35,166 nucleotides of DNA from an uncultured Clostridia bacterium (GCA_905235455.1 CAJOLL010000010.1:1-35166); one strand, 5' to 3'; positions 1 through 9,486 are shown, counted from the stretch's first letter. The notes: generated by a model from the sequence alone, not told the origin. Made by a program: numbers and translations.

Positions 1-819
1 GTTATACAGTTCCTTAAAGGTCGTATAATCACACAGAAACGCCTCCTGCTCCATCACCTCTTCCTGCAGCTCCGCCTGCATTCTGTCGGTCTCATCCTGA
101 AGTCTTACGGACAGTTCGCGTACTTCATTATAGTATGCGATCACGCTCTCTTTCGCGGAGGCGTCCGGATCGGCTATCGATAGTCTTGCGATCTGTGCCT
201 CGAGTTCGATAAGCTCCGATGTGCCCGCAAGCTCAAGCGCCCTCTCGCAGACCTGTACTATCTTTGCCGGCTGGTTATCCTTCTTCAGAAGATCAATATA
301 CGCCATTACCGCTTCAACGTACATCTCCCTGTATGATGCCGACTTGGTGATCAGCCACGGTTCCGAAGAGAAATCCGGAAGAAGCGGACCCTCATACACG
401 TCTATCGCTTTTGACAGATACTCTTTTCTGCGTGTCGCGGATATTGTCGGATCAAGACCGGCTTCCGCCAGCGCGCTGAAATCAAGAGCATCTATTGAAA
501 CGTCGAGCTCACTGTTCCACTGGTAAGTTCCCCTGTGTGAGATAATAGCCCCCTGAAGCGCATCGGCACCTTCCCTGTCGATCATGGAGCGAAAACGATA
601 CAGTAATGTACGAAGCGCTGTTGACGGATTGGCGTAATCCTCTCCCGACCACAGCAGTTCAAACAATTCCTGATGTGATATCGGCCTGTCTCGATTAACA
701 AGCAGATACGCCACAAACAGCTTTGTCTTTCTCGTATTGGTCAGATTCGTGAGAATCGGCGTATCCCCCTTTATGATCTCAAATCTGTCAAATAGTCTGA
801 TATTAATCCTTTCACTCAT
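1..819 (-). CDS. SARP/BTAD-family transcriptional regulator (3' end beyond window)
   Basis: Reading from ATG at 819 to the window edge gives 273 open residues with no stop. The first ~95 residues look like an OmpR/SARP-type winged helix (it includes RPISHQELFELLW followed by a TALRTLLYRFR helix), and residues ~105-245 match the bacterial transcriptional activator (BTAD) TPR-like domain, with the typical LDVSIDALDF and YEGPLLPDFSSEPW segments. The last visible residues form a charged helix ending at FLCDYTTFKELYN, so a further C-terminal region continues outside. AAGGA lies 10 nt before the ATG. It follows the membrane protein gene at 867-2216 by 47 bp on the same strand and is probably cotranscribed with it. 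Family assignment is firm; the regulated genes are not known from this window. Confidence 0.8.
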   Translation of the reverse strand, partial: MSERINIRLFDRFEIIKGDTPILTNLTNTRKTKLFVAYLLVNRDRPISHQELFELLWSGEDYANPSTALRTLLYRFRSMIDREGADALQGAIISHRGTYQWNSELDVSIDALDFSALAEAGLDPTISATRRKEYLSKAIDVYEGPLLPDFSSEPWLITKSASYREMYVEAVMAYIDLLKKDNQPAKIVQVCERALELAGTSELIELEAQIARLSIADPDASAKESVIAYYNEVRELSVRLQDETDRMQAELQEEVMEQEAFLCDYTTFKELYN

Positions 820-866
820 ATTTATATAGTCCTTTCAATTCAGGTCTCGCCCGACCTTCTATGATT

Positions 867-2216
867 TTATCGATACGGAACTACATAATGATCCGGATCC
901 GTCAGCCCCGCGGCCTTCATCCCGCCTATGTAGTCTCCGATCATGACCCCGTATCCACTGTCGCTCTCATAGTCCAGTACTGTTCTGGCAACCGCCGCAT
1001 TCGCAACGATATTGTTGTTTCCCATCGCATATATCCTGTCGCCGCACAGTATCAGGCCTTCAACATTAACATCACTGTCAATTATCACATTTTTCGGGGT
1101 CGCGACGATCCCCGCAAAATCATCCCTGATCTCAATATCCGAATTGGACAGAAGCTTCCGGTACCTGCACTCATACCCTCCGTCATTGTCGGAATCATAG
1201 TACACCGATATCCCGTCAAGCCCGGACAATGATATCTCGATGAGATTGATCGCATTGTAATAATCTGTCAGGGTTTCCTCACTCATCTTATAGGTCGGAT
1301 AAAGCGTTCCGTCCATTGTATAGCTTGAATCCCTGTAGAATCCCTTTATCTCGTTAAGCCGCTGCGCATAGCACTTCATGTCGCCGGTATTCGGCGTAAA
1401 CATCACAAAGGAACCGTTTATGTTTATATCTCCGGTACTTACTACAATGTCGGATCTGACTCCAAGCTGCGTCGACAATATGTTGAGACCTCCGAACGTT
1501 CCGGTCTCCCCGTATACACTCTCGGCTTCGCGGCACTCCTCGGACGTATGTTTACCGGCAAAGATATCACCGATAACGGACGAAGTCTTACCGGTAATAT
1601 ATATACCTTTCTGTGACGCCATGCAATAACTGAACAGCTCATCCGAGCCGGAATGGAATACCGCATCGGGAAACTGTATCCTGTAGCTTATATTGTCACT
1701 TCTTCTTCCGCTTACCGGGGAATCATAGCATATTGTCACATTCCTGATAAGCAATGAGATCACGCTGCCGTTTTCATCTGTTACCGTATCTATCGCCGTA
1801 AGATCATTATCGTAAACAGATACATTATCGAGCCCGGCATCGGTAATATAGGAATTAAAGCTGGCACATATACTGCTGCTGTCCTCTCCTATCCCTGTCT
1901 TTATACTGCCGGCATAGCCGGTCCGGAACAGGCTCTCAAGCTCTCTTTCCGACATTTCATTGTCATCTTCAGCCCTGACAAGTTCCATGATACGGTCATA
2001 CTGCTCGCGTCCTGCACTCTTTGCTACTGCTCCGATCCTGTCGATTATCACATCCGAGGCGTTTGCAATTCCCTCGTCACTTCTCGCGATTGCCTTTTGA
2101 AAAGCGGTTTTGCGGTATATGATATATGACTCTTTGATCCCGGTAAAAGCAGTTAATGTAAACAATGTTACAATTAGAAGGAGCAGATATATCCTGACCC
2201 ACTGAAACTTTTTCAT
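867..2216 (-). CDS. unrecognised membrane-anchored extracytoplasmic protein
   Basis: 449 residues that I do not recognise as a named family. There is one clear N-terminal hydrophobic segment (about residues 8-27, VRIYLLLLIVTLFTLTAF), with positive residues before it and no lipobox, so a single-pass anchor or uncleaved signal with a large outside domain is likely. The rest is polar and Asp/Ser/Tyr-rich. Near the C terminus (about 375-425) a stretch with IIDSDVNVEGLILCGDR and a following MGNNNIVANAAVA resembles the beta-helical repeats of polymer-forming (bactofilin-like) or pilus-assembly-associated proteins, but this is only a resemblance. It is upstream of the BTAD regulator gene. No good Shine-Dalgarno is visible before the ATG (only AGGT directly adjacent); see the promoter entry at 2224-2252. 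Confidence 0.7.
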   Translation of the reverse strand: MKKFQWVRIYLLLLIVTLFTLTAFTGIKESYIIYRKTAFQKAIARSDEGIANASDVIIDRIGAVAKSAGREQYDRIMELVRAEDDNEMSERELESLFRTGYAGSIKTGIGEDSSSICASFNSYITDAGLDNVSVYDNDLTAIDTVTDENGSVISLLIRNVTICYDSPVSGRRSDNISYRIQFPDAVFHSGSDELFSYCMASQKGIYITGKTSSVIGDIFAGKHTSEECREAESVYGETGTFGGLNILSTQLGVRSDIVVSTGDININGSFVMFTPNTGDMKCYAQRLNEIKGFYRDSSYTMDGTLYPTYKMSEETLTDYYNAINLIEISLSGLDGISVYYDSDNDGGYECRYRKLLSNSDIEIRDDFAGIVATPKNVIIDSDVNVEGLILCGDRIYAMGNNNIVANAAVARTVLDYESDSGYGVMIGDYIGGMKAAGLTDPDHYVVPYR

Positions 2217-2223
2217 ACCTGTT

Positions 2224-2252
2224 ATATTAGTCTATTTGTGACAGATTCGCAA
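2224..2252 (-). promoter_or_regulatory. candidate promoter with overlapping inverted repeat, upstream of 867-2216
   Basis: On the minus strand TTGCGA (2252-2247) is separated by exactly 17 nt from TAATAT (2229-2224). The predicted start of transcription would fall at about 2217, almost on the ATG at 2216, so the mRNA may be leaderless, which fits the absence of a Shine-Dalgarno. An 8-bp perfect inverted repeat, ATTCGCAA (2245-2252) and TTGCGAAT (2272-2279), covers the -35 and could be an operator. Confidence 0.4.
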
Positions 2253-2489
2253 GGCAACTTTACTGTTCTTTTTGCGAATTTATATCATTTGTCACCTTGT
2301 ATACAATGTGCGACGGTGGATAGTAAATAATAACAAACCAACTCTTTACTCAAACGTTTAAGAGTCTGACATATTTGTAAACATTTACGATATTAACAAA
2401 TCAAAACCCGTGCAGTATGCTAATTATGCATTTCAGGCTTAATTCATCAGAAGGTCATTTCAATCATTCTTATGGGTTAACATCTTATT

Positions 2490-2533
2490 GGGGTCTTGGA
2501 AACGGGGATAATCCCTTATGTTCCGAAGACCCC
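2490..2533. repeat. long imperfect hairpin in the carB to membrane-protein gap
   Basis: GGGGTCTTGGAA (2490-2501) pairs with TTCCGAAGACCCC (2521-2533) with one bulged base, and GGGA-TAA-TCCC forms an inner hairpin. It lies about 130-170 nt beyond the carB stop. On neither strand is it followed by a T-run, so it is not a standard intrinsic terminator. It could be a 3'-end stabiliser or a binding element. The rest of the 443-bp gap 2217-2659 is AT-rich and shows nothing else that I can name. Confidence 0.5.
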
Positions 2534-2659
2534 CATTTCTCTTATCCTGTTGCATCGATCTGTATGAGTATACAATATGTCCGATTGTCAACGCAAGTTC
2601 CGCTCACCCGCACCATAAGAAGCGTGATAAGAAGTGTTATGATGAAAAGAGATAGATTT

Positions 2660-5600
2660 TCAGCAGAAGATCGTGGACACCTTTACCGTCAGTTCCTCAA
2701 GCACATCAAGAAGCACCCTTACCGTGTCGAGGGACGTAAACATTGTGACATTGTTCTCAATGGCGCAGCGTCTTATAGCGGCTCCGTCCTCATAGTGAAC
2801 GCCCGAGAGGACAGCGCGGCTGTTTATCACATAGGCGACATTTCCCGAGCGTATCGCTTCGAGTATCTCATCGCTTCCTTCGCTGAGCTTTTTTCTGATA
2901 CGTGTCTTGACACCGTAGTTTATCAGATACTCTCCCGTAAGAGACGTCGCCTCGATATTGAATCCCATATCATAGAACCGCTTGATGAGAGGCATACCCT
3001 CAACCTTGTCTTCATCTGCAAGAGATACTATTACGGTTCCGTAATTCCTGATCTTAAGACCTGATGCGATGAGCGCCTTGTACATCGCGCGGTGAAGCTT
3101 GTCATCATAGCCTATTGCTTCGCCTGTTGATTTCATTTCCGGCGACAGGTATGAGTCCATCCCGCTCAGCTTCGAGAACGAGAATGCCGGGACTTTGACA
3201 CACCAGCGGGATCTTTCATCGGGATAAACAGCAAATATCCCCTGTTCCTTCAGGCTGACACCGAGAATACATTTTGTTGCTATATCCGCAAGCGAATAGC
3301 CGGTCGCCTTTGAAAGGAACGGCACCGTTCTCGATGATCTCGGATTGACCTCGATTATATATACCTTATCATTCTCATCGACTATAAACTGAATATTGAA
3401 CAGCCCGACTATCCCTATACCGACACCGAGCTTCTTCGTGTATTCGAGTATCGTCCCCTTGACCTTGTCGGACAGTGAAAACGGCGGATACACGCTTATC
3501 GAGTCACCCGAATGCACACCCGTTCTCTCGACAAGTTCCATTATTCCGGGAACAAATACATCGATACCGTCGCACACGGCATCAACCTCGACTTCCTTGC
3601 CCTTGATGTACTTATCGACAAGTACCGGCTTATCGGAATCGATCTCCACCGCGGTCTTCAGGTAGCGGCGCATCTCCTCGTCTTTGGATACTATCTGCAT
3701 CGCCCTTCCGCCAAGAACAAAGCTGGGGCGTACCAGAACCGGATACCCTATCTCATTTGCCGCCGCGATACCGTCTTCCACGGTAGTTACCGCGCTTCCT
3801 TTCGGCTGTGGTATATCAAGGTCAAGCAGTACCTTTTCAAATGCATCCCTGTTCTCCGCGCGCTCGATGGCATCGCAACCCGTTCCTATGATTTTGACCC
3901 CGTATTCAAGCAGCGGCTCCGCAAGATTGATCGCAGTCTGTCCGCCGAGTATCGCGATCACGCCGTCAGGCTGTTCCATCTCGATGATATTGACAACATC
4001 CTCGACGCACAGCGGCTCAAAATACAGCTTGTCGGATGTTGTATAATCGGTTGAAACCGTCTCGGGATTGTTGTTGATTATTATCGCCTCATAACCCATT
4101 TCCTTTATGGTCATTACAGCATGGACAGTCGAATAATCGAATTCGACCCCCTGCCCTATACGTATCGGACCGGAGCCGAGAACGATGATCTTTTTGTTGT
4201 TGGTGATCTTTGATTCATTCTCGCTTTCGTATGTCGAATAAAAGTACGGCACATACGAACTGAATTCGGACGCGCATGTATCGATCATCTTGTAGACGGG
4301 CATGATACCGCTGCGTTTTCTCATATCGAAGATCATATGCGCACTCCTGTTCCATCTGCGCCCTATCTCCCTGTCCGAGAATCCCATGCGCTTCGCTTCC
4401 TTCAGCGTTTCAATGTCATCAATGTTGGCGGACAGTTTCTCTTCCATTTCGACTATATTCCTGAATTTGCCTATGAAGAATTTATCGATCCCGGTAACGC
4501 CGGCTATTTCCGAAACGGATACTTTCATCCGCAGAAGCTGCGCTATTGCGTATATCCTGTCATCGGTCCCGGTTCTGATATATTCCAGAAGATCATCAGC
4601 GCTGTAATCGTCGAACTTATCAAGATGCAGATGATATGCGCCAGCCTCAAGGCTTCTTACCGCCTTAAGGAGACTTTCTTCCACATCCCTTCCGACGCTC
4701 ATCGTCTCTCCGGTCGCCTTCATCTGCGTACCGAGGCTGTTTGAAGCATCCGTGAACTTGTCAAACGGGAATCGCGGCATCTTGGTCACAACATAATCCA
4801 TTGAAGGTTCAAATGCCGCGACGGTATTGGCCAGTTCAATCTCCTCAAGACGCATTCCGACGGCGATCTTGGCAGATACACGCGCTATCGGGTATCCGCT
4901 CGCCTTGGATGCAAGCGCGGACGACCTTGACACACGCGGGTTGACCTCTATGACGTAATAATCAAATGATCCGGGGTCGAGAGCAAACTGAACGTTGCAG
5001 CCGCCCTCTATACCAAGCGCTCGTATTATCCTGAGCGCGGAAGATCGCAGCATCTGGTAATCCTTGTTGGTAAGCGTCTGCGACGGACACACTACTATCG
5101 AATCCCCGGTGTGTATCCCGACGGGATCGATATTTTCCATATTGCAGACGGTTATGGCTGTATCGTTGGAATCCCTTATGACCTCATACTCTATCTCCTT
5201 GAAGCCTTTCACGCTCTTTTCCACAAGCACCTGATGTACGGGCGAGAGCGCGAGCGCGTTCTTCATTATCCGGACAAACTCCTCTTCATTATCGGCAAAG
5301 CCTCCGCCGGTACCTCCAAGCGTATACGCCGGGCGCAGCACAAGAGGATATCCTATTGTCCGGGCTGCTTCCAGTCCCTCCTCCATCGAATTGGCGATTA
5401 TTGACGGCAGAACGGGCTCGCCTATCCTCTCGCACAGCTCCTTGAACTGTTCCCGGTCTTCCGCCATTTCAATGCTCTTTGTATCGGTTCCGAGAAGCTC
5501 GATCTCGCACTCTTCGAGAACGCCCTTCTTGGCTAGCTGCATCGCAAGGTTAAGACCCGTCTGTCCGCCGATACCCGGAACGATGGCGTCCGGACGCTCG

Positions 5601-5839
5601 AGACGGCAGATGCGAGCGAGGAACTGCAGCGTCAGCGGCTCCATATAGACCTTATCCGCAATGGACGTATCCGTCATGATAGTCGCCGGGTTCGAGTTGG
5701 CGAGGATGACCTCGTAGCCTTCTTCTTTCAGTGCCAGGCAGGCTTGGGTACCGGCATAGTCAAACTCAGCCGCCTGACCGATGACGATCGGACCGGATCC
5801 GATCACGAGTACTTTCTTAATGTCGGTTCTCTTAGGCAT
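2660..5839 (-). CDS. carB: carbamoyl-phosphate synthase large subunit
   Basis: 1059 residues, full length for CarB. It makes carbamoyl phosphate from ammonia (delivered by CarA), bicarbonate and two ATP for pyrimidine and arginine synthesis in the cytoplasm. Both ATP-grasp halves are seen: N-terminal half starting [21 protein letters not shown] and the second starting at about residue 555 with [20 protein letters not shown]; each has its EVNPR motif ([21 protein letters not shown] and [16 protein letters not shown]). The last ~120 residues are the MGS-like allosteric domain. I use the ATG at 5839 (GAGG 9 nt upstream), which overlaps the carA end by 8 bp and implies translational coupling. A GTG two codons upstream is in frame but less likely. 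Confidence 0.97.
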   Translation of the reverse strand: MPKRTDIKKVLVIGSGPIVIGQAAEFDYAGTQACLALKEEGYEVILANSNPATIMTDTSIADKVYMEPLTLQFLARICRLERPDAIVPGIGGQTGLNLAMQLAKKGVLEECEIELLGTDTKSIEMAEDREQFKELCERIGEPVLPSIIANSMEEGLEAARTIGYPLVLRPAYTLGGTGGGFADNEEEFVRIMKNALALSPVHQVLVEKSVKGFKEIEYEVIRDSNDTAITVCNMENIDPVGIHTGDSIVVCPSQTLTNKDYQMLRSSALRIIRALGIEGGCNVQFALDPGSFDYYVIEVNPRVSRSSALASKASGYPIARVSAKIAVGMRLEEIELANTVAAFEPSMDYVVTKMPRFPFDKFTDASNSLGTQMKATGETMSVGRDVEESLLKAVRSLEAGAYHLHLDKFDDYSADDLLEYIRTGTDDRIYAIAQLLRMKVSVSEIAGVTGIDKFFIGKFRNIVEMEEKLSANIDDIETLKEAKRMGFSDREIGRRWNRSAHMIFDMRKRSGIMPVYKMIDTCASEFSSYVPYFYSTYESENESKITNNKKIIVLGSGPIRIGQGVEFDYSTVHAVMTIKEMGYEAIIINNNPETVSTDYTTSDKLYFEPLCVEDVVNIIEMEQPDGVIAILGGQTAINLAEPLLEYGVKIIGTGCDAIERAENRDAFEKVLLDLDIPQPKGSAVTTVEDGIAAANEIGYPVLVRPSFVLGGRAMQIVSKDEEMRRYLKTAVEIDSDKPVLVDKYIKGKEVEVDAVCDGIDVFVPGIMELVERTGVHSGDSISVYPPFSLSDKVKGTILEYTKKLGVGIGIVGLFNIQFIVDENDKVYIIEVNPRSSRTVPFLSKATGYSLADIATKCILGVSLKEQGIFAVYPDERSRWCVKVPAFSFSKLSGMDSYLSPEMKSTGEAIGYDDKLHRAMYKALIASGLKIRNYGTVIVSLADEDKVEGMPLIKRFYDMGFNIEATSLTGEYLINYGVKTRIRKKLSEGSDEILEAIRSGNVAYVINSRAVLSGVHYEDGAAIRRCAIENNVTMFTSLDTVRVLLDVLEELTVKVSTIFC

Positions 5840-6992
5840 TGTCACGCACCTCGCTTTCCTTCTTTGCGGCTTTTCCGAGGCGGGATGCGTCCGGATCAGT
5901 TTTCATGTCCAGATCCGCCTGCAAAATCGAAGTGAACTTCTCGAAAAGATAACTGCTGTCCTGCGGACCCGGCGCGCTTTCCGGGTGGTACTGCACGGAA
6001 AAAACCTTGTCTTCCACACACTCGACACCCTCGACCGTGTTGTCCAGAAGGTTGATGTGCGTAGCCGTAAGTTTCGTGTTTTTGAGGCTGTCGAGATCAA
6101 CAGCATAACTGTGGTTCTGCGAAGTGATCTCGATCTTACCTGTCGAAAGGTTCTTGACCGGGTGGTTACCGCCGCGGTGACCGAACTTAAGCTTATAAGT
6201 CTTTGCGCCATAGGCCAGAGAGATCATCTGGTGACCGAGGCAGATACCGAAGATCGGGAACTTGCCGACCAGTGCTTTTACCGTGGAAATAACGGGCGTA
6301 ACGTCCTCCGGATCACCCGGGCCGTTAGACAGGAAAATACCGTCCGGCTTCATGAATTCAATCTCCTCGGGAGTCGTATCAAAAGGCACGACGGTAACAT
6401 TGCAGCCATAGGAATTCAGTTTTCTGATGATATTGAGTTTGATGCCGCAGTCGATCGCGACGACGTTGAAACGCGGGTTCGGCGTTCTCGAGTACCAGCG
6501 CTTCTTGCAGGAGACTCGGCAGACCTGATCGTGCGGGACAGAAGTGACCGTAATCTTCGCAAGAGCGACCTCTATGGGAGTATCGATCGATGTCATGATC
6601 ACACGGCGGGAACCCAAGTCCCGGATGCTTCTTGTGATCTGTCGGGTATCGACGCCGTAGATACCGGGGATACCGTTTTCCTCCATCTCCTCGGAAAGGG
6701 TCTTGGTATATCGGAAGTTACTCGGCATGTCATTATAGTCACCTACGATCAACCCGCCGATGCTCGGATTCTTCGTTTCAAAGTCATCGTCCGCGATGCC
6801 GTAGTTGCCGATAAGAGGATATGTCATTACGACCATCTGGTCGGTATAAGAGGGGTCGGAGAGGATCTCCTGGTAGCCCACCATCGAAGTATTGAAAACG
6901 ATCTCACACACTCTTTCGGTGTCCGCACCGAATCCGTAGCCTTCGTAGAAGCTCCCGTCCTCAAGAACGATCTTCCGGTCTTTCTTTCTCAT
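5832..6992 (-). CDS. carA: carbamoyl-phosphate synthase small (glutaminase) subunit
   Basis: 386 residues, usual CarA length. It hydrolyses glutamine and channels ammonia to CarB. The N-terminal CPSase small-chain domain shows the [18 protein letters not shown] motif; the C-terminal class I glutamine amidotransferase has the nucleophile-elbow GICLGHQ and the [10 protein letters not shown] motif carrying the His/Glu of the triad. The Shine-Dalgarno GGAGG is 5-6 nt before the ATG. carA is the first gene of a carAB operon with its own promoter (7115-7143) and a leader hairpin with T-run (7008-7062), so expression is probably attenuated, presumably by pyrimidine or arginine status. Confidence 0.97.
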   Translation of the reverse strand: MRKKDRKIVLEDGSFYEGYGFGADTERVCEIVFNTSMVGYQEILSDPSYTDQMVVMTYPLIGNYGIADDDFETKNPSIGGLIVGDYNDMPSNFRYTKTLSEEMEENGIPGIYGVDTRQITRSIRDLGSRRVIMTSIDTPIEVALAKITVTSVPHDQVCRVSCKKRWYSRTPNPRFNVVAIDCGIKLNIIRKLNSYGCNVTVVPFDTTPEEIEFMKPDGIFLSNGPGDPEDVTPVISTVKALVGKFPIFGICLGHQMISLAYGAKTYKLKFGHRGGNHPVKNLSTGKIEITSQNHSYAVDLDSLKNTKLTATHINLLDNTVEGVECVEDKVFSVQYHPESAPGPQDSSYLFEKFTSILQADLDMKTDPDASRLGKAAKKESEVRDNA

Positions 6993-7007
6993 AACGCCCT
7001 CCGCATC

Positions 7008-7062
7008 TTAAAGAAAAAGACGTCCCCTACATGCTCTCGATCAAGCATATGCGAACGTCTTT
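7008..7062 (-). terminator. intrinsic terminator in carA leader (attenuator)
   Basis: On the minus strand AAAGACGT (7062-7055) and ACGTCTTT (7023-7016) form an 8-bp stem directly followed by a T-run (TTTTTCTTT) about 20 nt before the carA start. The long loop contains a nested ATGCT...AGCAT hairpin. Position between promoter and gene marks it as an attenuator. The PyrR binding-loop consensus is not clearly present, so the effector is open. Confidence 0.75.
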
Positions 7063-7114
7063 GTCCCTATATTCATTATACGTTGTAAGTCCCATATCAT
7101 TTTCATTTACGGGA

Positions 7115-7143
7115 ATTATAGTAATCTAATCTTTACCTGTCAA
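7115..7143 (-). promoter_or_regulatory. sigma-A type promoter of carAB
   Basis: Minus strand TTGACA (7143-7138), 17-nt spacer, TATAAT (7120-7115): a perfect consensus. Predicted transcription start about 7107 gives a ~115-nt leader that contains the attenuator. Confidence 0.8.
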
Positions 7144-7189
7144 TGCTAAGAAAGAAGATTTCTTTATCGTTTTTTCACGAAATGGGCGT

Positions 7190-7229
7190 AAAAGGACCTG
7201 TCCCCAAACATTCAGAAACAGGTCCTTTT
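7190..7229 (-). terminator. intrinsic terminator after the AhpD-like gene, possibly bidirectional
   Basis: Perfect 12-bp inverted repeat AAAAGGACCTGT (7190-7201) / ACAGGTCCTTTT (7218-7229) with a 16-nt loop, 30 nt beyond the stop at 7259. The A/T ends give a short U-tract in both directions. It closes the alcohol dehydrogenase-AhpD transcript and insulates the carA promoter. Confidence 0.75.
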
Positions 7230-7258
7230 ACAGATAAAGATATGAGAATCAAGACTGA

Positions 7259-7819
7259 TCAGCTATTCTTTAATGCATTTCTCCATGTAGCCGGCTTGAA
7301 CTCACCGAGAATCGGCAGAAGTCTCTGGTCGACATCGATCTTCAGTACGGAGTTGAAGTTGTTGGTCGCGATCATCTGGCCTGCAAAACCTACGATCACG
7401 ACGATCTCTACATCGTTGAAGAACTTTCTGAGGCGCTCGAAGATCTCATCGGATACGGATGTCGGATCCTTTACGATCGCCTGACCCAGATCGAAAAGCA
7501 CCTGTTCCTTCTCGTCATATACGAGATTGTTCGGATCAAGGCCTAATCCCTTAACGTCGCTGATGAAGAAAAGGGAGCACAGCTGGCAGGAGTTTGTCGT
7601 GGAGATCGCATGCGCATAAAGTACGGCATCCTTCTCGCCGATAACTTCTACGAGGCGGTTCCAAGAAGTATACCAGCCCATGTAAGCATCGTATGTTGCA
7701 GCGTCATTGAGAAGACCTCTCTTCATGTTCGTGACCGCATTTCTTCCTGCGAGCTCATCGAAACGCTCCTTCTCTGCACCCTTTGTTTCATTCTGTTCTA
7801 CCAATTTGATTCTAGCCAT
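7259..7819 (-). CDS. AhpD/carboxymuconolactone decarboxylase-like protein
   Basis: 186 residues from the ATG at 7819. The helical segment HAISTTNSCQLCSLFF carries the CxxC-type redox pair of the AhpD-like superfamily (alkylhydroperoxidase-like or carboxymuconolactone decarboxylase fold), so a thiol-disulfide or peroxide-reducing role is likely, although the substrate cannot be read from sequence. I prefer ATG 7819 (AGGAG 10 nt upstream) over ATG 7828, where the same Shine-Dalgarno would be only 1 nt away. It lies 97 bp after the iron alcohol dehydrogenase gene and ends in the terminator at 7190-7229, so both probably form one transcript. Confidence 0.75.
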   Translation of the reverse strand: MARIKLVEQNETKGAEKERFDELAGRNAVTNMKRGLLNDAATYDAYMGWYTSWNRLVEVIGEKDAVLYAHAISTTNSCQLCSLFFISDVKGLGLDPNNLVYDEKEQVLFDLGQAIVKDPTSVSDEIFERLRKFFNDVEIVVIVGFAGQMIATNNFNSVLKIDVDQRLLPILGEFKPATWRNALKNS

Positions 7820-7916
7820 TTTTCTCATTCTCCTTTTGAATTGTATTGTGTTGTGTGTTTGTTATATTGTTGCCGTTTGTTTTCCCGACCGGTGCTTTTC
7901 GCGCCGGATCAGGATC

Positions 7917-9077
7917 TTATACCGCAAGTTCCAGAACGGCCTTGAACTTTTCCTTATCCAGCGGATAGTAGTGACCGACAGGACCGTTTCTGGTGGCTCT
8001 GTCTGCCATGACGTCGAAGTCCTCCTTTCCGATACCAAGTTCAGTAAGTGTCGTCTTCAAGCCGATCTTTTTAAAGAAAGACTGAAGCTCGTTTGCAAAT
8101 TTCAATGCTCTTTCTTTCTCGCTGTAGTTATATGCATCCGCTCCGAATACGCGGGACGCCAGAAGTGCGGCTCTCCACGGTTTCTGCTCTGCGATATACT
8201 TCGTCCAGGCGGAGAATACGACCGCCATGCCTTCGCCATGTACGATGTTGTACTGGGCCGAGAGCTCATGCTCGATACGGTGAGATCCCCAGTCGGCTCT
8301 TCTTCCTGCATCGAGGAAATTGTTGTGGGCCACGCTTGCCAGCCACTGGATCTCGGCTCTTGCATTGACATCCTTAAGATCGATGAGAAGCTTATCGGCG
8401 TTTACCAGAAGCGCGCGGATCGCACCTTCGATCAGGTAGTCTGTCGTATCGGAATTCCTTTCGTCGCTGAAATATCTTTCGAGAAGATGTGTCAGTACAT
8501 CCGCGACACCGACAAATGTCGGATACGAAGGAAGTCCTGCCGTAAATCTCGGATTCATGATCGCAAACTTCGGGATGATGCGGTCATCTTCAAAACCGAG
8601 CTTCCACTCGCCGCTGGATAGGATCGCGCAGTTCGATGTTTCGGATCCGCTCGATGCGGTCGTCGCGATAACACCGATCGGAAGAACTTCCTCCGGAACG
8701 ACGCCCTTTTCAAAAAAGTCCCACGGATCTCCGTTATACGGGATACTGATCGCAACGGCTTTTGCAGTATCGATCGCGCTACCGCCGCCGACGGCAAGAA
8801 CGAAATCCACGCCGTCCTTTTTGCCCTGCTCTACCAGTTTTCTCACAAGATCGATGCTCGGGTTCGGAACTACTTCTCCGTTTTCCGAAAACTTAATGCC
8901 CAGTTCTTTTGCCGTATCGGAAACGACCTGATAGATGCCTAAGTCCTTGATAAAATCACCGCTGTAGACCAGAAGAAGCGATGTCACTTTGTTTGCTGAT
9001 AAAAGGTCCTTCAGCTTCTTTTCCGAATCTTCCCCGAAAACGATCTTCGCGGGGTTATAGTACTCAAATCCAATCAT
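7917..9077 (-). CDS. iron-containing alcohol dehydrogenase (YqhD/butanol dehydrogenase type)
   Basis: 386 residues, standard for class III metal-dependent alcohol dehydrogenases, which interconvert aldehydes and alcohols with NAD(P)H. The dinucleotide-binding motif GGGSAIDTAKA is at about 97-107; metal ligands are visible as D193 and H197 (VADVLTHLL), H266 (WGSHRIEH) and H280 (NIVHGEGMA), which matches the family's spacing. AGGAG is 9 nt before the ATG. The gene has a ~400-nt leader from the promoter at 9487-9515, with a small Cys-containing reading frame and an intrinsic terminator, so it is probably controlled by attenuation as well as by the operator shared with iscS. The substrate is unknown; a link to an aldehyde left by organosulfur cleavage is only speculation. 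Confidence 0.9.
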   Translation of the reverse strand: MIGFEYYNPAKIVFGEDSEKKLKDLLSANKVTSLLLVYSGDFIKDLGIYQVVSDTAKELGIKFSENGEVVPNPSIDLVRKLVEQGKKDGVDFVLAVGGGSAIDTAKAVAISIPYNGDPWDFFEKGVVPEEVLPIGVIATTASSGSETSNCAILSSGEWKLGFEDDRIIPKFAIMNPRFTAGLPSYPTFVGVADVLTHLLERYFSDERNSDTTDYLIEGAIRALLVNADKLLIDLKDVNARAEIQWLASVAHNNFLDAGRRADWGSHRIEHELSAQYNIVHGEGMAVVFSAWTKYIAEQKPWRAALLASRVFGADAYNYSEKERALKFANELQSFFKKIGLKTTLTELGIGKEDFDVMADRATRNGPVGHYYPLDKEKFKAVLELAV

Positions 9078-9204
9078 TTCTTTTTACTCCTGTTTTTGTT
9101 GTTATTAGTTGTGTGTTGTGTTGATACTGTGTCGTTGTGTTACTCTGCTCTTCGTTTCTTTTTCCAAAAGTCTTTACTTCCGAGGATCGGTCTGTTTCCG
9201 CCAT

Positions 9205-9239
9205 AAAAATGGGAGCTTCTGTTTTTTTGAGAAGCTCCC
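9205..9239 (-). terminator. intrinsic terminator in the alcohol dehydrogenase leader
   Basis: Minus strand GGGAGCTTCT / AGAAGCTCCC (10-bp perfect stem, 9239-9211, 9-nt loop) followed by ATTTTTA. It sits about 130 nt before the gene start, not after any gene, and only the minus-strand side has the T-run, so it is an attenuator-type terminator of the leader. Confidence 0.75.
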
Positions 9240-9270
9240 GGACATATGGCTCCATGATGAGTTTTAAGCC

Positions 9271-9387
9271 TCATCGTTTCACAGAAAGGCGCGAAGAATC
9301 AGTTCCACGTCCGGCCATAACATCCCGGGAGGACCACATTCGTCCGCACATGACGCAATAACATGTTCGGATAATTGAATGTTTCAT
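9271..9387 (-). CDS. candidate leader peptide, 38 aa, with CYCVMCGRMW core
   Basis: A small frame with an excellent Shine-Dalgarno (AGGAG, 8 nt before ATG 9387) located in the long alcohol dehydrogenase leader, upstream of the terminator at 9205-9239. The peptide begins MKHSIIRTCYCVMCGRMW and ends at TGA 9273-9271; it has three Cys and three internal Met within its first 25 residues. The stop codon falls within a GATGAG/CTCATC hairpin (about 9275-9257). The position and the MCGxM string shared with the leader peptide of the cysK-nif operon suggest a translation-sensing leader. I could not draw a clean antiterminator by eye, so the mechanism is uncertain. It could also be a real small protein. 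Confidence 0.5.
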   Translation of the reverse strand: MKHSIIRTCYCVMCGRMWSSRDVMAGRGTDSSRLSVKR

Positions 9388-9486
9388 CTTCGCTTCTCCT
9401 CTCTTTTGTTCTTTTTTCTTCGAAACACCGGCCATGTCAACTGTGGTACTTCAATTATTTACCGGCTGTCCCGCTCGAATGAGATA

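Noticed and set aside
7024-7054. PyrR-binding loop in the carA leader
   Set aside because: GATCGAGAG resembles part of the consensus but the flanking conserved bases do not agree; kept only as attenuator of unknown effector.
5781-7088. Long open frame on the plus strand opposite carA (435 codons)
   Set aside because: Fully antisense to a well-supported gene; the Arg/Asp/Val-rich translation is typical of a shadow frame and no Shine-Dalgarno is present. The same applies to long plus-strand frames at 2417-3064, 10476-11735, 13764-15170, 15071-16252 and 26507-27433.
9064-9255. 63-codon minus frame overlapping the alcohol dehydrogenase start
   Set aside because: It begins at the end of the leader terminator region, has no Shine-Dalgarno, overlaps the real start and shows a low-complexity Thr/Gln/Asn composition.
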